A stretch of DNA of 26,772 nt, from assembly GCA_002429385.1 (NCBI GenBank), contig DIZL01000045.1:1-26772 (forward strand). The letters run 5' to 3'. Source of the DNA: Prolixibacteraceae bacterium UBA6029 (GTDB taxonomy: Bacteria; Bacteroidota; Bacteroidia; Bacteroidales; Prolixibacteraceae). Position 1 is the first letter of the stretch; every line of letters starts with the position of its first letter. The notes below the pieces were generated by a model, which saw only the letters and a program-made list of their open reading frames with translations, was not told the DNA's origin and ran no database searches. Position numbers and translations under genes: made by a program. Positions 8,972-17,897 of the stretch are shown in pieces.

Positions 8972-9097
8972 ACCAGACTGCTACCTGCCTGCCATGATCT
9001 GACTTGAATCTGTCTTCTATCTGTACTAAATTGCCGGTTTAAATACAGATAGAAGCCAGATTCAAGTCAAATCATGGCAGTCGGGTAGTAGGCTGGT
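8972..9097. repeat. 126-bp imperfect palindrome (about 59-bp arms, 7-nt loop)
   Basis: The left arm 8972-9030 and right arm 9038-9097 are reverse complements with about eight mismatches and one bulge; blocks such as TGCCATGAT, TGACTTGAATCTG and CTTCTATCTGTA pair without error. It lies between the TCA terminator and the TauE-like gene in a 354-nt gap that holds no gene. It could be a MITE-like remnant or palindromic mobile repeat, or a structured RNA. No target-site duplication was identified. Confidence 0.85.
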
Positions 9098-9180
9098 ATC
9101 ATATGGGTATTGCCTGAGTAATAAATCACAATTTCATGATTCGATTTTGGTTCCTGAAGATCTATCAGGCAATAATTCTC

Positions 9181-9188
9181 TATATTTG
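9181..9188 (+). promoter_or_regulatory. Possible -7 box for the TauE/SafE-family gene
   Basis: TATATTTG at 9181-9188 matches TAnnTTTG and lies 22 nt before the ATG at 9211. A TTTG at 9146-9149 is too far upstream (31-nt spacing) to be its -33 element, so support is partial. Confidence 0.35.
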
Positions 9189-9210
9189 GCTAAATTACTG
9201 AAAAGATCTG

Positions 9211-9933
9211 ATGGAAATAATATTGGCAGTCTGTATTTTGATCACGGCATTTTTATACGCATCAGCCGGACATGGCGGGGCAAGCGGTTATCTGGCATTG
9301 ATGGCCCTGTTTGGCATTGCACCTGTCTATATGAAGACCTCGGCCCTGTTGCTCAATATATTTGTGTCGCTCATCGCATTTGCATCCTATTATCAGGCAG
9401 GTCATTTCAGATGGAAACTGCTGTTTCCTTTTGTGATCACTTCAATCCCGATGGCTTTCCTTGGCGCAAAAATAGATATCAATCCACACAGTTATAAAAT
9501 AGTCCTTGGATTTCTATTGATCCTGGCAACCTTTCGTTTATTGTACAAACCATCAGAGTATAAGACTACCAAAGTTCCTTCATTCCTGATCGCAATGTCT
9601 GTTGGAGGGGTAATAGGCTTTTTCTCAGGAATGACAGGTATTGGCGGAGGCATTATCCTAAGTCCGATACTTTTGTTGCTCAACTGGGCTACGATCAAAG
9701 AAACAGCTGCAGTTTCAGCGCTATTTATCTTTCTGAATTCGATATCTGGGTTGGTAGGGACCTGGCATGACGGCATTGTACTGCCTCCCCAGATTATTTA
9801 TTGGGTAATGGCAGGACTCCTGGGAGGCATGGCTGGAGCCTGGGCCGGAAGTCATAAATTCACAGTAAAAGGACTGACCTATGCATTATCGCTCGTATTG
9901 ATAATTGCAGGAGTTAAATTATTGATGGTATAA
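9211..9933 (+). CDS. TauE/SafE (TSUP) family membrane transporter
   Basis: This 240-aa inner-membrane protein has about seven or eight hydrophobic segments and the two-fold internal symmetry of the TSUP family: a first-half glycine motif SAGHGGASGYLAL (about residues 18-30) and the second-half counterpart FSGMTGIGGGIILSP (about residues 142-156). Family members move sulfite, sulfonates, thiosulfate or other organic anions, mostly as exporters; the substrate here cannot be read from sequence. The start is at 9211: a longer overlapping frame at 9147 is in another phase and is not membrane-like. The GH3 gene follows about 70 nt later but shares no obvious function, and no sulfur-metabolism gene is nearby. 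Confidence 0.88.
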   Translation: MEIILAVCILITAFLYASAGHGGASGYLALMALFGIAPVYMKTSALLLNIFVSLIAFASYYQAGHFRWKLLFPFVITSIPMAFLGAKIDINPHSYKIVLGFLLILATFRLLYKPSEYKTTKVPSFLIAMSVGGVIGFFSGMTGIGGGIILSPILLLLNWATIKETAAVSALFIFLNSISGLVGTWHDGIVLPPQIIYWVMAGLLGGMAGAWAGSHKFTVKGLTYALSLVLIIAGVKLLMV

Positions 9934-10001
9934 GCGGCTTATTATCCTTCTCATTGGCATCTTTTCGTACTTTTGTTCAAAATAATCTATATCCTCATGC
10001 C

Positions 10002-12065
10002 ATGAAAATCCGGTTCTCCTTCCTAATCATATTCATTTGTACTATTGGTTTATTTCATGCACCTGTAACCGCATTTTCGCAGGTTTACCTCGATCCCAAA
10101 GCTACAGTTGATGATCGGGTAAATGATTTGTTGAGCCGAATGACGCTTGATGAAAAGATTGGTCAGATGGTGCAAACAGAAAGATCTTACGGCAATGTCA
10201 ATTCAACTATTACTCAATATTATCTGGGTTCAATATTAAGTGGCGGTGGGAGTGTTCCCGGCAACACTCCCCAGAGCTGGATTACCATGTACAACAGCAT
10301 GCAAACGGCTGCAATGGCCACCCGGCTTAAGATTCCGATTATTTATGGAATTGACGCGGTTCACGGGAACAATAACGTTTACGGAGCGACTATTTTCCCG
10401 CACAACATTGGTCTGGGTTGTACCCGTGATTCCTTACTGGTTACCAAATGCACCTCGGCAACAGCCATGGAAGTCAGGGCAATTGGCCTAAACTGGACAT
10501 TCAGTCCGTGTATTGCAGTTGTTCGGGATATCCGCTGGGGCCGAAGTTATGAAGGTTTTGGCGAAACGCCCGAATTGCAAAAGATGATGGCAGCAGCAGC
10601 GGTAAAAGGCTACCAGGGAGATTCACTCGGAACGCCCAATCACATTCTGGCCTGCGCCAAGCATTTTGTAGGTGACGGTGGCACAATGAATGGCATCAAC
10701 CAGGGAAATACAATCCTTTCAGAAGCTGATTTGCGCCGGATTCATCTGCCCGGCTATATCAAGGCTATACAGGCAGGCGTGGGTTCTGTCATGGTTTCGT
10801 TTAGCAGTTGGAACGGCGTTTATTGCCATGGAAATAAATATTTAATCACGGATGTTTTAAAAGGCGAATTGGGGTTCAGTGGTTTTGTGGTATCCGATTG
10901 GGAAGGCGTAAAATACCTTGCAGGTGATTTCAAAACAGCCATACAAATAGCTGTAAATGCCGGAATTGATATGTATATGGAACCTTCCAGACCGCTTGAT
11001 TTTATTACCAATTTAAAACAGCTGGTCAGTGAAGGAAGTGTTCCGCAAAGCCGGATTGACGATGCGGTTAAACGTATGCTTACGGTTAAATTCCGACTAC
11101 AATTGTTTGAGAATCCTTATGCTTCGACCACCCTTGCAGATAGTCTGGGAAACAATTACCACCGATCAATTGCAAGAAGGGCAGTTCGTGAGTCACAGGT
11201 TTTATTAAAAAACAGTGGAGGCTTATTGCCCTTATCCAAAACCATCGGCAACATCTTAGTCGCCGGATCAAAAGCTTCTGATATCGGCTCGCAATGTGGG
11301 GGCTGGACCATTACCTGGCAAGGTAGTAATGGTGCAATCACCAAGGGTACAACCATTCTGGATGCCATAAAAGCCACCAGAGGTTCAAGTCATGTAACTT
11401 ATACTTCCACAGGTATTTCGACTATTAAATCAGATGTTGCAGTTGTTGTGGTTGGCGAAACACCTTATGCCGAAGGTAATGGTGACAATCCAAATCCACA
11501 ACTAAGTACAGGTGATTTAAGTGTCATCGCCAATATTCAGAATCTGGGCATTCCATACGTGGTGTTGCTTATAAGCGGACGTCCAATTATTTTGAATAAT
11601 GTGATAACTGATGCCAATGCATTTGTTGCCTGCTGGTTACCTGGAACTGAAGCATTGGGAATAACTGATGTTTTGTTTGGAGATTATGATTTTACAGGCA
11701 AATTATCGCATACCTGGCCTGTTTCTGTTTCTCAGGAACCAATCAATTGGGGTGATATACCCTACCAGCCTTTGTTTGAATACGGTTATGGATTAAGTAC
11801 AAAAGGAACAGCGGTACAGGCTATTAAAGGTTCAGGTCTATCCATATTCCCGAATCCTGTTCAGAATGAATTTACTATTCAATCAGAGAAAAAAGGTCTT
11901 GTTGAAGTTTATGATCTGGTTGGGGATTTAAAGATAACTGTAACCGTTCAGGAAAACAGAGGCAAGATTAATGTAAGTAAACTATCAAAAGGGCTATATA
12001 TCCTGAAGTTCATCCCGAGTACTCGGGATGGACAATCAGAGGTATCCAGATTTATAAAAGACTAA
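10002..12065 (+). CDS. Secreted GH3 beta-glucosidase/exo-glucanase with type IX secretion sorting domain
   Basis: It should release glucose (or xylose) from beta-linked oligosaccharides outside the cell. The 687-aa protein resembles the plant-type exo-beta-glucanase branch of GH3: GIDAVHGNNNVYGATIFPHN, KHFVGDGGT and GFVVSDWEGV, with catalytic nucleophile Asp299 in SDW. The probable acid/base glutamate lies in VVVGETPYAEGNGD (Glu486 or Glu491). Residues from about 616 (SIFPNPVQNEFTI to RFIKD) form a type A T9SS sorting domain. I start it at 10002, not at an in-frame ATG at 9954, because MKIRFSFLIIFI begins a clean signal peptide and the 16 extra residues would spoil it. A palindromic repeat is embedded in frame near the C-terminus (residues about 671-676). 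It is convergent with the xylan operon and not part of it. Confidence 0.93.
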   Translation: MKIRFSFLIIFICTIGLFHAPVTAFSQVYLDPKATVDDRVNDLLSRMTLDEKIGQMVQTERSYGNVNSTITQYYLGSILSGGGSVPGNTPQSWITMYNSMQTAAMATRLKIPIIYGIDAVHGNNNVYGATIFPHNIGLGCTRDSLLVTKCTSATAMEVRAIGLNWTFSPCIAVVRDIRWGRSYEGFGETPELQKMMAAAAVKGYQGDSLGTPNHILACAKHFVGDGGTMNGINQGNTILSEADLRRIHLPGYIKAIQAGVGSVMVSFSSWNGVYCHGNKYLITDVLKGELGFSGFVVSDWEGVKYLAGDFKTAIQIAVNAGIDMYMEPSRPLDFITNLKQLVSEGSVPQSRIDDAVKRMLTVKFRLQLFENPYASTTLADSLGNNYHRSIARRAVRESQVLLKNSGGLLPLSKTIGNILVAGSKASDIGSQCGGWTITWQGSNGAITKGTTILDAIKATRGSSHVTYTSTGISTIKSDVAVVVVGETPYAEGNGDNPNPQLSTGDLSVIANIQNLGIPYVVLLISGRPIILNNVITDANAFVACWLPGTEALGITDVLFGDYDFTGKLSHTWPVSVSQEPINWGDIPYQPLFEYGYGLSTKGTAVQAIKGSGLSIFPNPVQNEFTIQSEKKGLVEVYDLVGDLKITVTVQENRGKINVSKLSKGLYILKFIPSTRDGQSEVSRFIKD
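12011..12030. repeat. 20-bp perfect palindrome with CCCGAGTACTCGGG core, inside the GH3 gene
   Basis: Bases 12011-12030 are a perfect palindrome with the 14-bp core at 12014-12027. It is read in frame as IPSTRD and lies between the last beta-strands of the T9SS domain, where related domains normally have a short turn. The same core occurs at 12085-12098 and 21667-21680. Confidence 0.9.
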
Positions 12066-12072
12066 GGATATG

Positions 12073-12110
12073 ATTAATCCTGACCCCGAGTACTCGGGGT
12101 CAGGATTAAT
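12073..12110. repeat. 38-bp perfect palindrome between convergent genes (possible bidirectional terminator)
   Basis: Bases 12073-12110 are a perfect palindrome centred on AGTACT, with the CCCGAGTACTCGGG core extended by ATTAATCCTGA and its complement. It sits 7 nt after the GH3 stop and 11 nt from the end of the GH120 gene on the opposite strand, so a hairpin in either transcript could end transcription. Neither side has a good T-run, so it may equally be a copy of a mobile palindrome. Confidence 0.8.
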
Positions 12111-12121
12111 AAAACCAGGAA

Positions 12122-14032
12122 TTACCAGACTTTCAGTTTAACCACATTCCTGCCCTGCTTTTCAAATGGACCTACAGAAGGATTTGATTCGGAACGCTTA
12201 TTACCAAGATAATCAGTATCAATTTTCAGAGGTGTGCCGTCAGGATTTTCAAAGGCTTCTTTAGGTATTTTGGCCTTACCAAGAAGTTCAGTGGTAATAA
12301 GCTGTGTCTTAGGGTCAGTTCCGTTTACGTCAGTGGAGAGACTCAAAAACACATGGTCTCCTTCTTCGGTAATTGTAAACTCAGGTTTAAAGTTGGCATT
12401 CCGGACAAAGTCAGTTTCATTTTTAAATGGTAAAGCCCTGTTGTAATATACATTGCCACTGATCCATACCGGATACTTTGCATTGTTATACCCAACCAGA
12501 CCGTAGTTATTGTGGATGTCTGCCTTATTTATTTCATTACCAAGACCCAGAAAAATATTATTATAATAGCGGTCATCACCTGACAATATGGTGCAAAGAC
12601 CGGCAACAGCTGTAGAGTGTGGCAAGTGGTAAGGAGTGAAACGACCCAGATCAGGAAGCTCAACAAGCTGACCTGCAATCAGATTATGAACAAAGGCACC
12701 ACCTTCGGATTGAGTGCCAATCCCTGTTGATGACAAAAGAATATTGTTATCCACGAGGAAGGGTCCATGATTCACCTCGAAATAAATATCCATCCATGCA
12801 TTGTTATAATACAGGTTTTTGGAAATACGGGTTCCCTGGGTCATCCAGTCGAACCAGCATCCAAAGGACAGGTTATCATGAATACGGTTTCCGACTATGA
12901 TAGCATCAATGGCAGCATGAAACTTGATTCCGCCAATTTCTGCACCTCCGATTTGATTCTTCTGATGGATATTATAGATGTTATTACCCTCAATTGTACT
13001 AAAGGCTGCGCCCATACTTCCGCAGATACCCGTCTGCTCACAGTTAAAGATGGTGTTGTTTCTAACAATGTGAGAGCCTATATTCTCCTTGCTCCAGCCA
13101 TAACGAAGAACTTTGAAAAGAACTTCAATGTAATGAATGTTTCCATCGTTATTGACATTGCCGATATCTGATGACCATACATTCTGACCAGTGCTGCGTT
13201 CCTTCCCTAAAGTAATTCCTGAGCATTTGGAATCGCTGATTACATTATTTTCAATAATCCAGCATTTATTCCAGTTTGTCGAAATCATTCCAATCTGTTC
13301 TGCAGTTGGGGCACCCCATTGAGTAGCTGCCTGACTGACATGAAAACCTTGAAAAGTGAGGTAATTGATCCCCGGCTTATCCGGATAAAAACAAGTCCTT
13401 CGCATACTAATCTCCACCAGATCCTTGTTTGGATCAGACTTCTGGAAGTTTGCCCAGATGGTGGTGTTAGTATCATCCACCTCGCAATACCAGGTGTAAG
13501 TAGATCCTATTAGGTCTTTACATTTGACATAGGGAACAGAATTACGTACCTTATCGATGTTCTCCATCTCGTAAAGTGATTTGCCATTTAGGAAAAGATC
13601 GGCGGTATGATTCTTGCCGAAATTATCGCACCAATCACCATGGACCATGTCCTTACACGAGTTGTAATCCCCGAAAAATGAGTTAGGGACAGTTACTTTC
13701 CAAACTCCATCCTTTTCCTTTTTCCAGCCTTGAAGAACTTCAGAACCTTTAATATCGACAACTTCACCTGTTGCAGCCCGATACACTATTCTCTTTGAAT
13801 CATTTTCACCGCCACGAGCCGGATTAATCCATTCCCGGTATATTCCTGAATGAACGGTTACCACATCGCCGGGTTGTGCAAGCTGAGCTGCAAAATTGAT
13901 TGTTTTAAAGGGTTTTGATGCAGTGCCATCATTTTTATCGTTTCCTTTTACTGATACATGGTACTCTTTGGCCGACACCATTGAAATCATCATTACCAGA
14001 ATGATCAATAATTCAAATTTTAAGCCTTTCAT
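12122..14032 (-). CDS. GH120 beta-xylosidase, secreted (right-handed parallel beta-helix)
   Basis: It is predicted to release xylose from xylo-oligosaccharides. The 636-aa protein has a signal peptide (cleavage near VSA-KEYH, residue 21) and resembles the GH120 xylosidase XylC of Thermoanaerobacterium from end to end, as I recall that sequence: GDVVTVHSGIYREW, VPNSFFGDYN, SKENIGSHIVRNNTI and TPYHLPHSTAVAG. The two catalytic acids of that enzyme are conserved: nucleophile Asp395 in FDWMTQGTR and acid/base Glu419 in FEVNHGP. Short Asn-rich strands (NNTI, GNRI, DNNI) give the beta-helix. It is the last gene of a five-gene operon, 11 nt after the UroD-like gene. Lacking a lipobox and T9SS tail, it is probably periplasmic. 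Confidence 0.88.
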   Translation of the reverse strand: MKGLKFELLIILVMMISMVSAKEYHVSVKGNDKNDGTASKPFKTINFAAQLAQPGDVVTVHSGIYREWINPARGGENDSKRIVYRAATGEVVDIKGSEVLQGWKKEKDGVWKVTVPNSFFGDYNSCKDMVHGDWCDNFGKNHTADLFLNGKSLYEMENIDKVRNSVPYVKCKDLIGSTYTWYCEVDDTNTTIWANFQKSDPNKDLVEISMRRTCFYPDKPGINYLTFQGFHVSQAATQWGAPTAEQIGMISTNWNKCWIIENNVISDSKCSGITLGKERSTGQNVWSSDIGNVNNDGNIHYIEVLFKVLRYGWSKENIGSHIVRNNTIFNCEQTGICGSMGAAFSTIEGNNIYNIHQKNQIGGAEIGGIKFHAAIDAIIVGNRIHDNLSFGCWFDWMTQGTRISKNLYYNNAWMDIYFEVNHGPFLVDNNILLSSTGIGTQSEGGAFVHNLIAGQLVELPDLGRFTPYHLPHSTAVAGLCTILSGDDRYYNNIFLGLGNEINKADIHNNYGLVGYNNAKYPVWISGNVYYNRALPFKNETDFVRNANFKPEFTITEEGDHVFLSLSTDVNGTDPKTQLITTELLGKAKIPKEAFENPDGTPLKIDTDYLGNKRSESNPSVGPFEKQGRNVVKLKVW

Positions 14033-14043
14033 TGAATAAGGTT

Positions 14044-15306
14044 TTAATTTCTTCCATTGAATTCCCTTATGGCCTCAACCATTGCCACTATGTTTCCGAC
14101 AGGAACATTAGCCTGAATGTTGTGGACTGTGTTGAACACAAAACCACCATCTTTGGCAAATATATCGCATAAGTGCAGAACTTCTTCCCGAACTTGTTGA
14201 GGTGTTGAATAGGGCAATGTTTTTTGGGTATCGATGCCACCGCCCCAAAAAACAAGGTCTTTTCCGTAAGTATTTTTCAGATGTGCAGGATCCATTCCCC
14301 TGGCGCTTACCTGCACCGGATTGACGATATCAAATCCTGCATCAATAAAACGACCCATAAAGGTTTCAACAGCACCGCAGGAGTGCTTGAAAGTCTTCCA
14401 ATTGGTGTTGGCATGCACCCAATCGTTGATTCTGCGGTAGTAAGGCAACCACAGATCATCAAATTGTTCGGGAGCGCAGAAAGTTGAATCCTGTGTACCA
14501 AAATCAGTACCACAGATAAAAACGGCATCCAGGTTATCACCTATTACCTTGTGCAACCTGCTGAAGTTTTCCAATGCAATTTCCGACTGACGGTCAAATA
14601 TAGACTTAACGTAGTCTGGCCGCATGATAGTACTCATATACCATTCGGTAATGTCACGGATCCCCTTTGGATGTTTCATCTGAATGCCCGGAACCAATGC
14701 AATGTCGCCAAGGGCTGTTCCGCCCAGTCCGGCAATTACTGCCTTCCCGCTAGCACGGGCATTTTTTGTTGCTTCCTTCCAGAAATCCAATTCTCTTGTT
14801 GTAATCAGACCAAATTCATCAAGATTATCTGCCACATCGAGCTTTTCCTCATCAATGGGTTCCTGCCGGATGATCGCATCAAAGAAATAACTTGCCTTTG
14901 GCATCCGGGCAGATGGCGAAACCGACAAATCCCCTTCAGGATAAATCAACAAATCACCCTTTTCATCCTTAGTTGTATTAAAATTCTCAGGAACAAGTAC
15001 TTTTTGCCCCCAGAAGGTTGTAAATTCCTTCAACGGTTCATGATTGTAAATGCCAAACATGTTATTCATTCCCCAGGCACCTATTACATCAATCCCCATG
15101 ACACCAATCAGTTCCTGATCGACCTCACCCAACATCTGGTATGGTTCGATGACACGGACCGGCTTGCTTTCCAAACCGTAATGTTTCCGAAGGTTTTCAA
15201 CCGAGAGAACATGAATTCCGGTTACTGCAGTCGAACCAAGATCAACAACCACTCGGTCGGGCTGCTTGTGGTTGACGGTTAAGTCAAAACGTTCTTTTGA
15301 GGTCAT
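14044..15306 (-). CDS. Uroporphyrinogen-decarboxylase-fold protein (methyltransferase-like), function unknown
   Basis: This 420-aa cytoplasmic protein (no signal) has the UroD/MtaA/CmuA TIM-barrel fold: MTSKERFDLTVNHKQPDRV at the start, AVFICGTDFGTQ, a PEQFDDLWLPYY helix, and HSCGAVETF around His308-Cys310. Corrinoid methyltransferases of this fold bind zinc by His-X-Cys plus a distal Cys. Here the distal segment reads FNTVHNIQANVP, with His395 where the Cys is expected, so the metal site is altered. True HemE is unlikely: the length and N-terminus differ and no porphyrin genes are present. It lies within a glycan operon, 41 nt after the GH67-like gene and 11 nt before GH120, so a role in handling a methylated or otherwise modified sugar is possible but speculative. 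Confidence 0.8.
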   Translation of the reverse strand: MTSKERFDLTVNHKQPDRVVVDLGSTAVTGIHVLSVENLRKHYGLESKPVRVIEPYQMLGEVDQELIGVMGIDVIGAWGMNNMFGIYNHEPLKEFTTFWGQKVLVPENFNTTKDEKGDLLIYPEGDLSVSPSARMPKASYFFDAIIRQEPIDEEKLDVADNLDEFGLITTRELDFWKEATKNARASGKAVIAGLGGTALGDIALVPGIQMKHPKGIRDITEWYMSTIMRPDYVKSIFDRQSEIALENFSRLHKVIGDNLDAVFICGTDFGTQDSTFCAPEQFDDLWLPYYRRINDWVHANTNWKTFKHSCGAVETFMGRFIDAGFDIVNPVQVSARGMDPAHLKNTYGKDLVFWGGGIDTQKTLPYSTPQQVREEVLHLCDIFAKDGGFVFNTVHNIQANVPVGNIVAMVEAIREFNGRN

Positions 15307-15347
15307 ATTTATTTCGTTTAAAGTTTAAAGTTCCAGGTTTAAGGTCA

Positions 15348-17879
15348 TTATTTCATTAGCACCACTGTCCGATTGATCCCTGGTGTAGTGATTGGAAATT
15401 TAACCAATTCTTTCCCTGCAATGACTTCAATGTAATATTCAAAATCATCGGTTATTTCTGAGGATGGAATAGAAACTTCAAATACGTTCCGGTCCATTTT
15501 ATTTAACTCAACTTTTCTGTAATCGACAGTTCCTATATTCTTCCACATCAGGTTTCCTAAGATGGAATTTTCAGAAGAAAGCACCCTTACCCTGAGATAA
15601 AAATCCTTACCTTTTGAAAGTATAGATTCATTGGTTGGGACAATTACACGTGTTTTCCCCCTGTATTCTTTGGAAGGGAAAGCATCAGAGGGAAGAGTTA
15701 CTCCCATTTCCTGCAAAAACTGATCCTGACCGGTTAAGGTTTGATTATGCTTCCCATTATGCATTTCGAGGTTGGCCAACATCCCCATTTCGCCAGTGGT
15801 TGAAACCTTCGCAAGCAACAATTCGGTGGTATGCTGCCATTTCACTGCCAATTCAAGGCGAAGGGGCAATGCTTTGTCTGCAGCCATCTCATGTTGTTTA
15901 CTTTTATCCTTTTCCTTTTTGATTTCTTCAACTGCCAGCTGTAATTTCTTTGCAGCTAAAGCCGTTTCAACCAATGATTTATTGTATTTCAGACTGGTCA
16001 GCCAGTATTCAAAACGTTCATGATTTCCCACTCCTGGAACCGTTGGCAGCATCACATCCAACTGATCGATAACCTTATACCGGCCAACCCTTTCGGTTAA
16101 ATCTTCGATCGATTTGTTGGTCATCAATCCGCCTGGACCTCCAAGCCAGTCTGTAACATTGAGGGGTGCATCATCTTTTTGACCTTCTTTCAATTCCTTA
16201 CCCTGACTATCTAAGTACACCAGCAACTTGACCAATGATTCATTATTAAAACCAAATTCACTTCTCACCCAATCAGCATAGAAATCACTACAAGGCAAAT
16301 CACGGTTAGCTGCTTCAGGAAGTTTATCCCATTGATTGGCAGTCCATGCAGCTTTGGCCAGTGCCGAAACATTAGGTGACAAATCACGAGTACGCCAGTG
16401 AATACCAATCAGGCCATTACATCCATAACGGTATGAATCGAGTGCATCTTTGCGTAAACGCCCCACCCACATTTGGGTGCCAATTAAATCAGGGTCATCT
16501 TCCATCCATGGAATTGACCATTTGGGGCGGTCAGTAATCGCCTTAAACCCTTTTTCTACAGGTGTATATCCCAAACCACGGTTGATACAACTAAATGGCA
16601 TGTCCTTCGGCAAAACGCGATCAAATTCAGTACGGTCCTTTGGAGGACCCAGCACCCAGCCACAGGTTGCCAGCTGAAATGGTTTTCCCATCTCATTCAG
16701 TACTTCCGATGCAAGCCGCATATCTTTTTCTGTTTTTGCCACTACTTCATCTGTTGCTCCCTGCCAGGTCCATCCTTCAGGAGTCCAAAGCCAATAATAA
16801 TCAATCGGATAGGTTTTCTGAATACGGCTAAATATCCCACGATAGAGCTCTTTTATCTGCTCATCTGTTTCAGCTTTATTGTGGTACCGTTCCTTCACCT
16901 CTTTGGGAATAATGAGTGGAGTTTCAGTTCCGATACACACTTTCACACCCAGGGATTTGGCCATTGAAAAAGCCTCGTTGAACATTTTGCCTGAAGCATT
17001 GAAGATCTGAAGGTTTTCGGCTTCAGTATGAGGCCATCCCGAAACATTTTTCATGTAATCGGTGCCATAGGTATCTGTTTCGAAGATCTGAGAAGCTCCT
17101 GACCTGAAGTCTGAAGTCTTCACCGGAAAGTATCCCCAGGTGCTGTCGTTGGTTGCAAAATGCATAGCCGGATAAGCAGCTTTTACAGTTCCGTCAGCAT
17201 TAAAATCACCTTCCTTTCCAATCCAAACCAGTGGTTCAGCTTTTGGGCCACCCCCATCAAATTTTGCCCGGTAAGGATAGGTATGCAAACCAAAGAAATT
17301 CATTTTCATCTTGGGCAACTGACCGATGATTGCCCTGTAATCGTTAGCATTCCACCAATCCGGTCCTTCAGGAAAGTCATGAAAAGGCTGAATACCACGA
17401 ATCGAAAACAATGGTTTTTGACGAATATTCAAATCAGGGATCTCGAACATGATTTTGCCATCAGGAATTACATCACCATGCAGGTAAAAGCGTATACCCA
17501 ATTGTTCGGCAAACTCATATGCGGCATATAAAACAGCCTGATCAGAACCTCCCGAAACCACCAGTTTATCCAAGTCCCCCACTCTGCTTGATTTCAGAAA
17601 GTATTCTTCCGGTTGAAGGTCACTGGGAACCTGATCCTGGCCCATCCGTTCAAGAAGGATTACCTTTCCTGAAGTAGGCATTTCAGCTGTGGAAATTGCA
17701 GAAATTTCTGCCAGCAAGCCCGTACGCAGATAGATATACCTACGGATTTCACTTGCCGCAAGTGATTCCTTTGTCGTGGCATCCTTAGGAATTATTATTT
17801 GGGGGACCTTAGGCTTACAGGACATTGAAAGGATAACAATGCAGAGTAAAAGCATGATTTGATTGGCAATTCGTTTCAT
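15348..17879 (-). CDS. Large lipoprotein with GH67/GH20-type N-terminal domain, putative glycoside hydrolase
   Basis: This 843-aa protein has a signal peptide and a lipobox (LSMSC, Cys21), so it is probably anchored in the outer membrane or periplasm. Residues about 30-150 (IIIPKDATTKESLAASEIRRYI through AAYEFAEQLGIRFYLHGD) look like the alpha-glucuronidase/GH20 N-terminal 'zincin-like' domain. The next part (WNANDYRAIIGQLPKMKMNFFGLHTYPY, GTETPLIIPKE, YYWLWTPEGWTW) reads as a TIM barrel rich in Trp and acidic residues. The last 250 residues have a Lys-rich helical stretch and a beta-domain. By context (xylanase, xylosidase) an alpha-glucuronidase-like activity on xylan side chains is plausible, but the catalytic residues cannot be assigned and it is not clearly GH67 or GH115. 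It follows the GH36-like gene by 73 nt containing a hairpin. Confidence 0.7.
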   Translation of the reverse strand: MKRIANQIMLLLCIVILSMSCKPKVPQIIIPKDATTKESLAASEIRRYIYLRTGLLAEISAISTAEMPTSGKVILLERMGQDQVPSDLQPEEYFLKSSRVGDLDKLVVSGGSDQAVLYAAYEFAEQLGIRFYLHGDVIPDGKIMFEIPDLNIRQKPLFSIRGIQPFHDFPEGPDWWNANDYRAIIGQLPKMKMNFFGLHTYPYRAKFDGGGPKAEPLVWIGKEGDFNADGTVKAAYPAMHFATNDSTWGYFPVKTSDFRSGASQIFETDTYGTDYMKNVSGWPHTEAENLQIFNASGKMFNEAFSMAKSLGVKVCIGTETPLIIPKEVKERYHNKAETDEQIKELYRGIFSRIQKTYPIDYYWLWTPEGWTWQGATDEVVAKTEKDMRLASEVLNEMGKPFQLATCGWVLGPPKDRTEFDRVLPKDMPFSCINRGLGYTPVEKGFKAITDRPKWSIPWMEDDPDLIGTQMWVGRLRKDALDSYRYGCNGLIGIHWRTRDLSPNVSALAKAAWTANQWDKLPEAANRDLPCSDFYADWVRSEFGFNNESLVKLLVYLDSQGKELKEGQKDDAPLNVTDWLGGPGGLMTNKSIEDLTERVGRYKVIDQLDVMLPTVPGVGNHERFEYWLTSLKYNKSLVETALAAKKLQLAVEEIKKEKDKSKQHEMAADKALPLRLELAVKWQHTTELLLAKVSTTGEMGMLANLEMHNGKHNQTLTGQDQFLQEMGVTLPSDAFPSKEYRGKTRVIVPTNESILSKGKDFYLRVRVLSSENSILGNLMWKNIGTVDYRKVELNKMDRNVFEVSIPSSEITDDFEYYIEVIAGKELVKFPITTPGINRTVVLMK

Positions 17880-17897
17880 GATTCAGATGTTTAATGC

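Noticed and set aside
9954..10001. Upstream in-frame ATG extending the GH3 protein by 16 residues
   Set aside because: The added residues precede and spoil a well-formed signal peptide that begins at 10002.
14551..15282. Open frame of 243 codons antisense to the UroD-like gene
   Set aside because: It is entirely inside a recognised gene, has a Cys- and His-rich translation without domain features, and has no promoter.
15348..17879. Assignment of the 843-aa lipoprotein as GH115 alpha-glucuronidase
   Set aside because: The GH115 signature segments are not visible; only a general GH67/GH20-type N-terminal domain can be supported.
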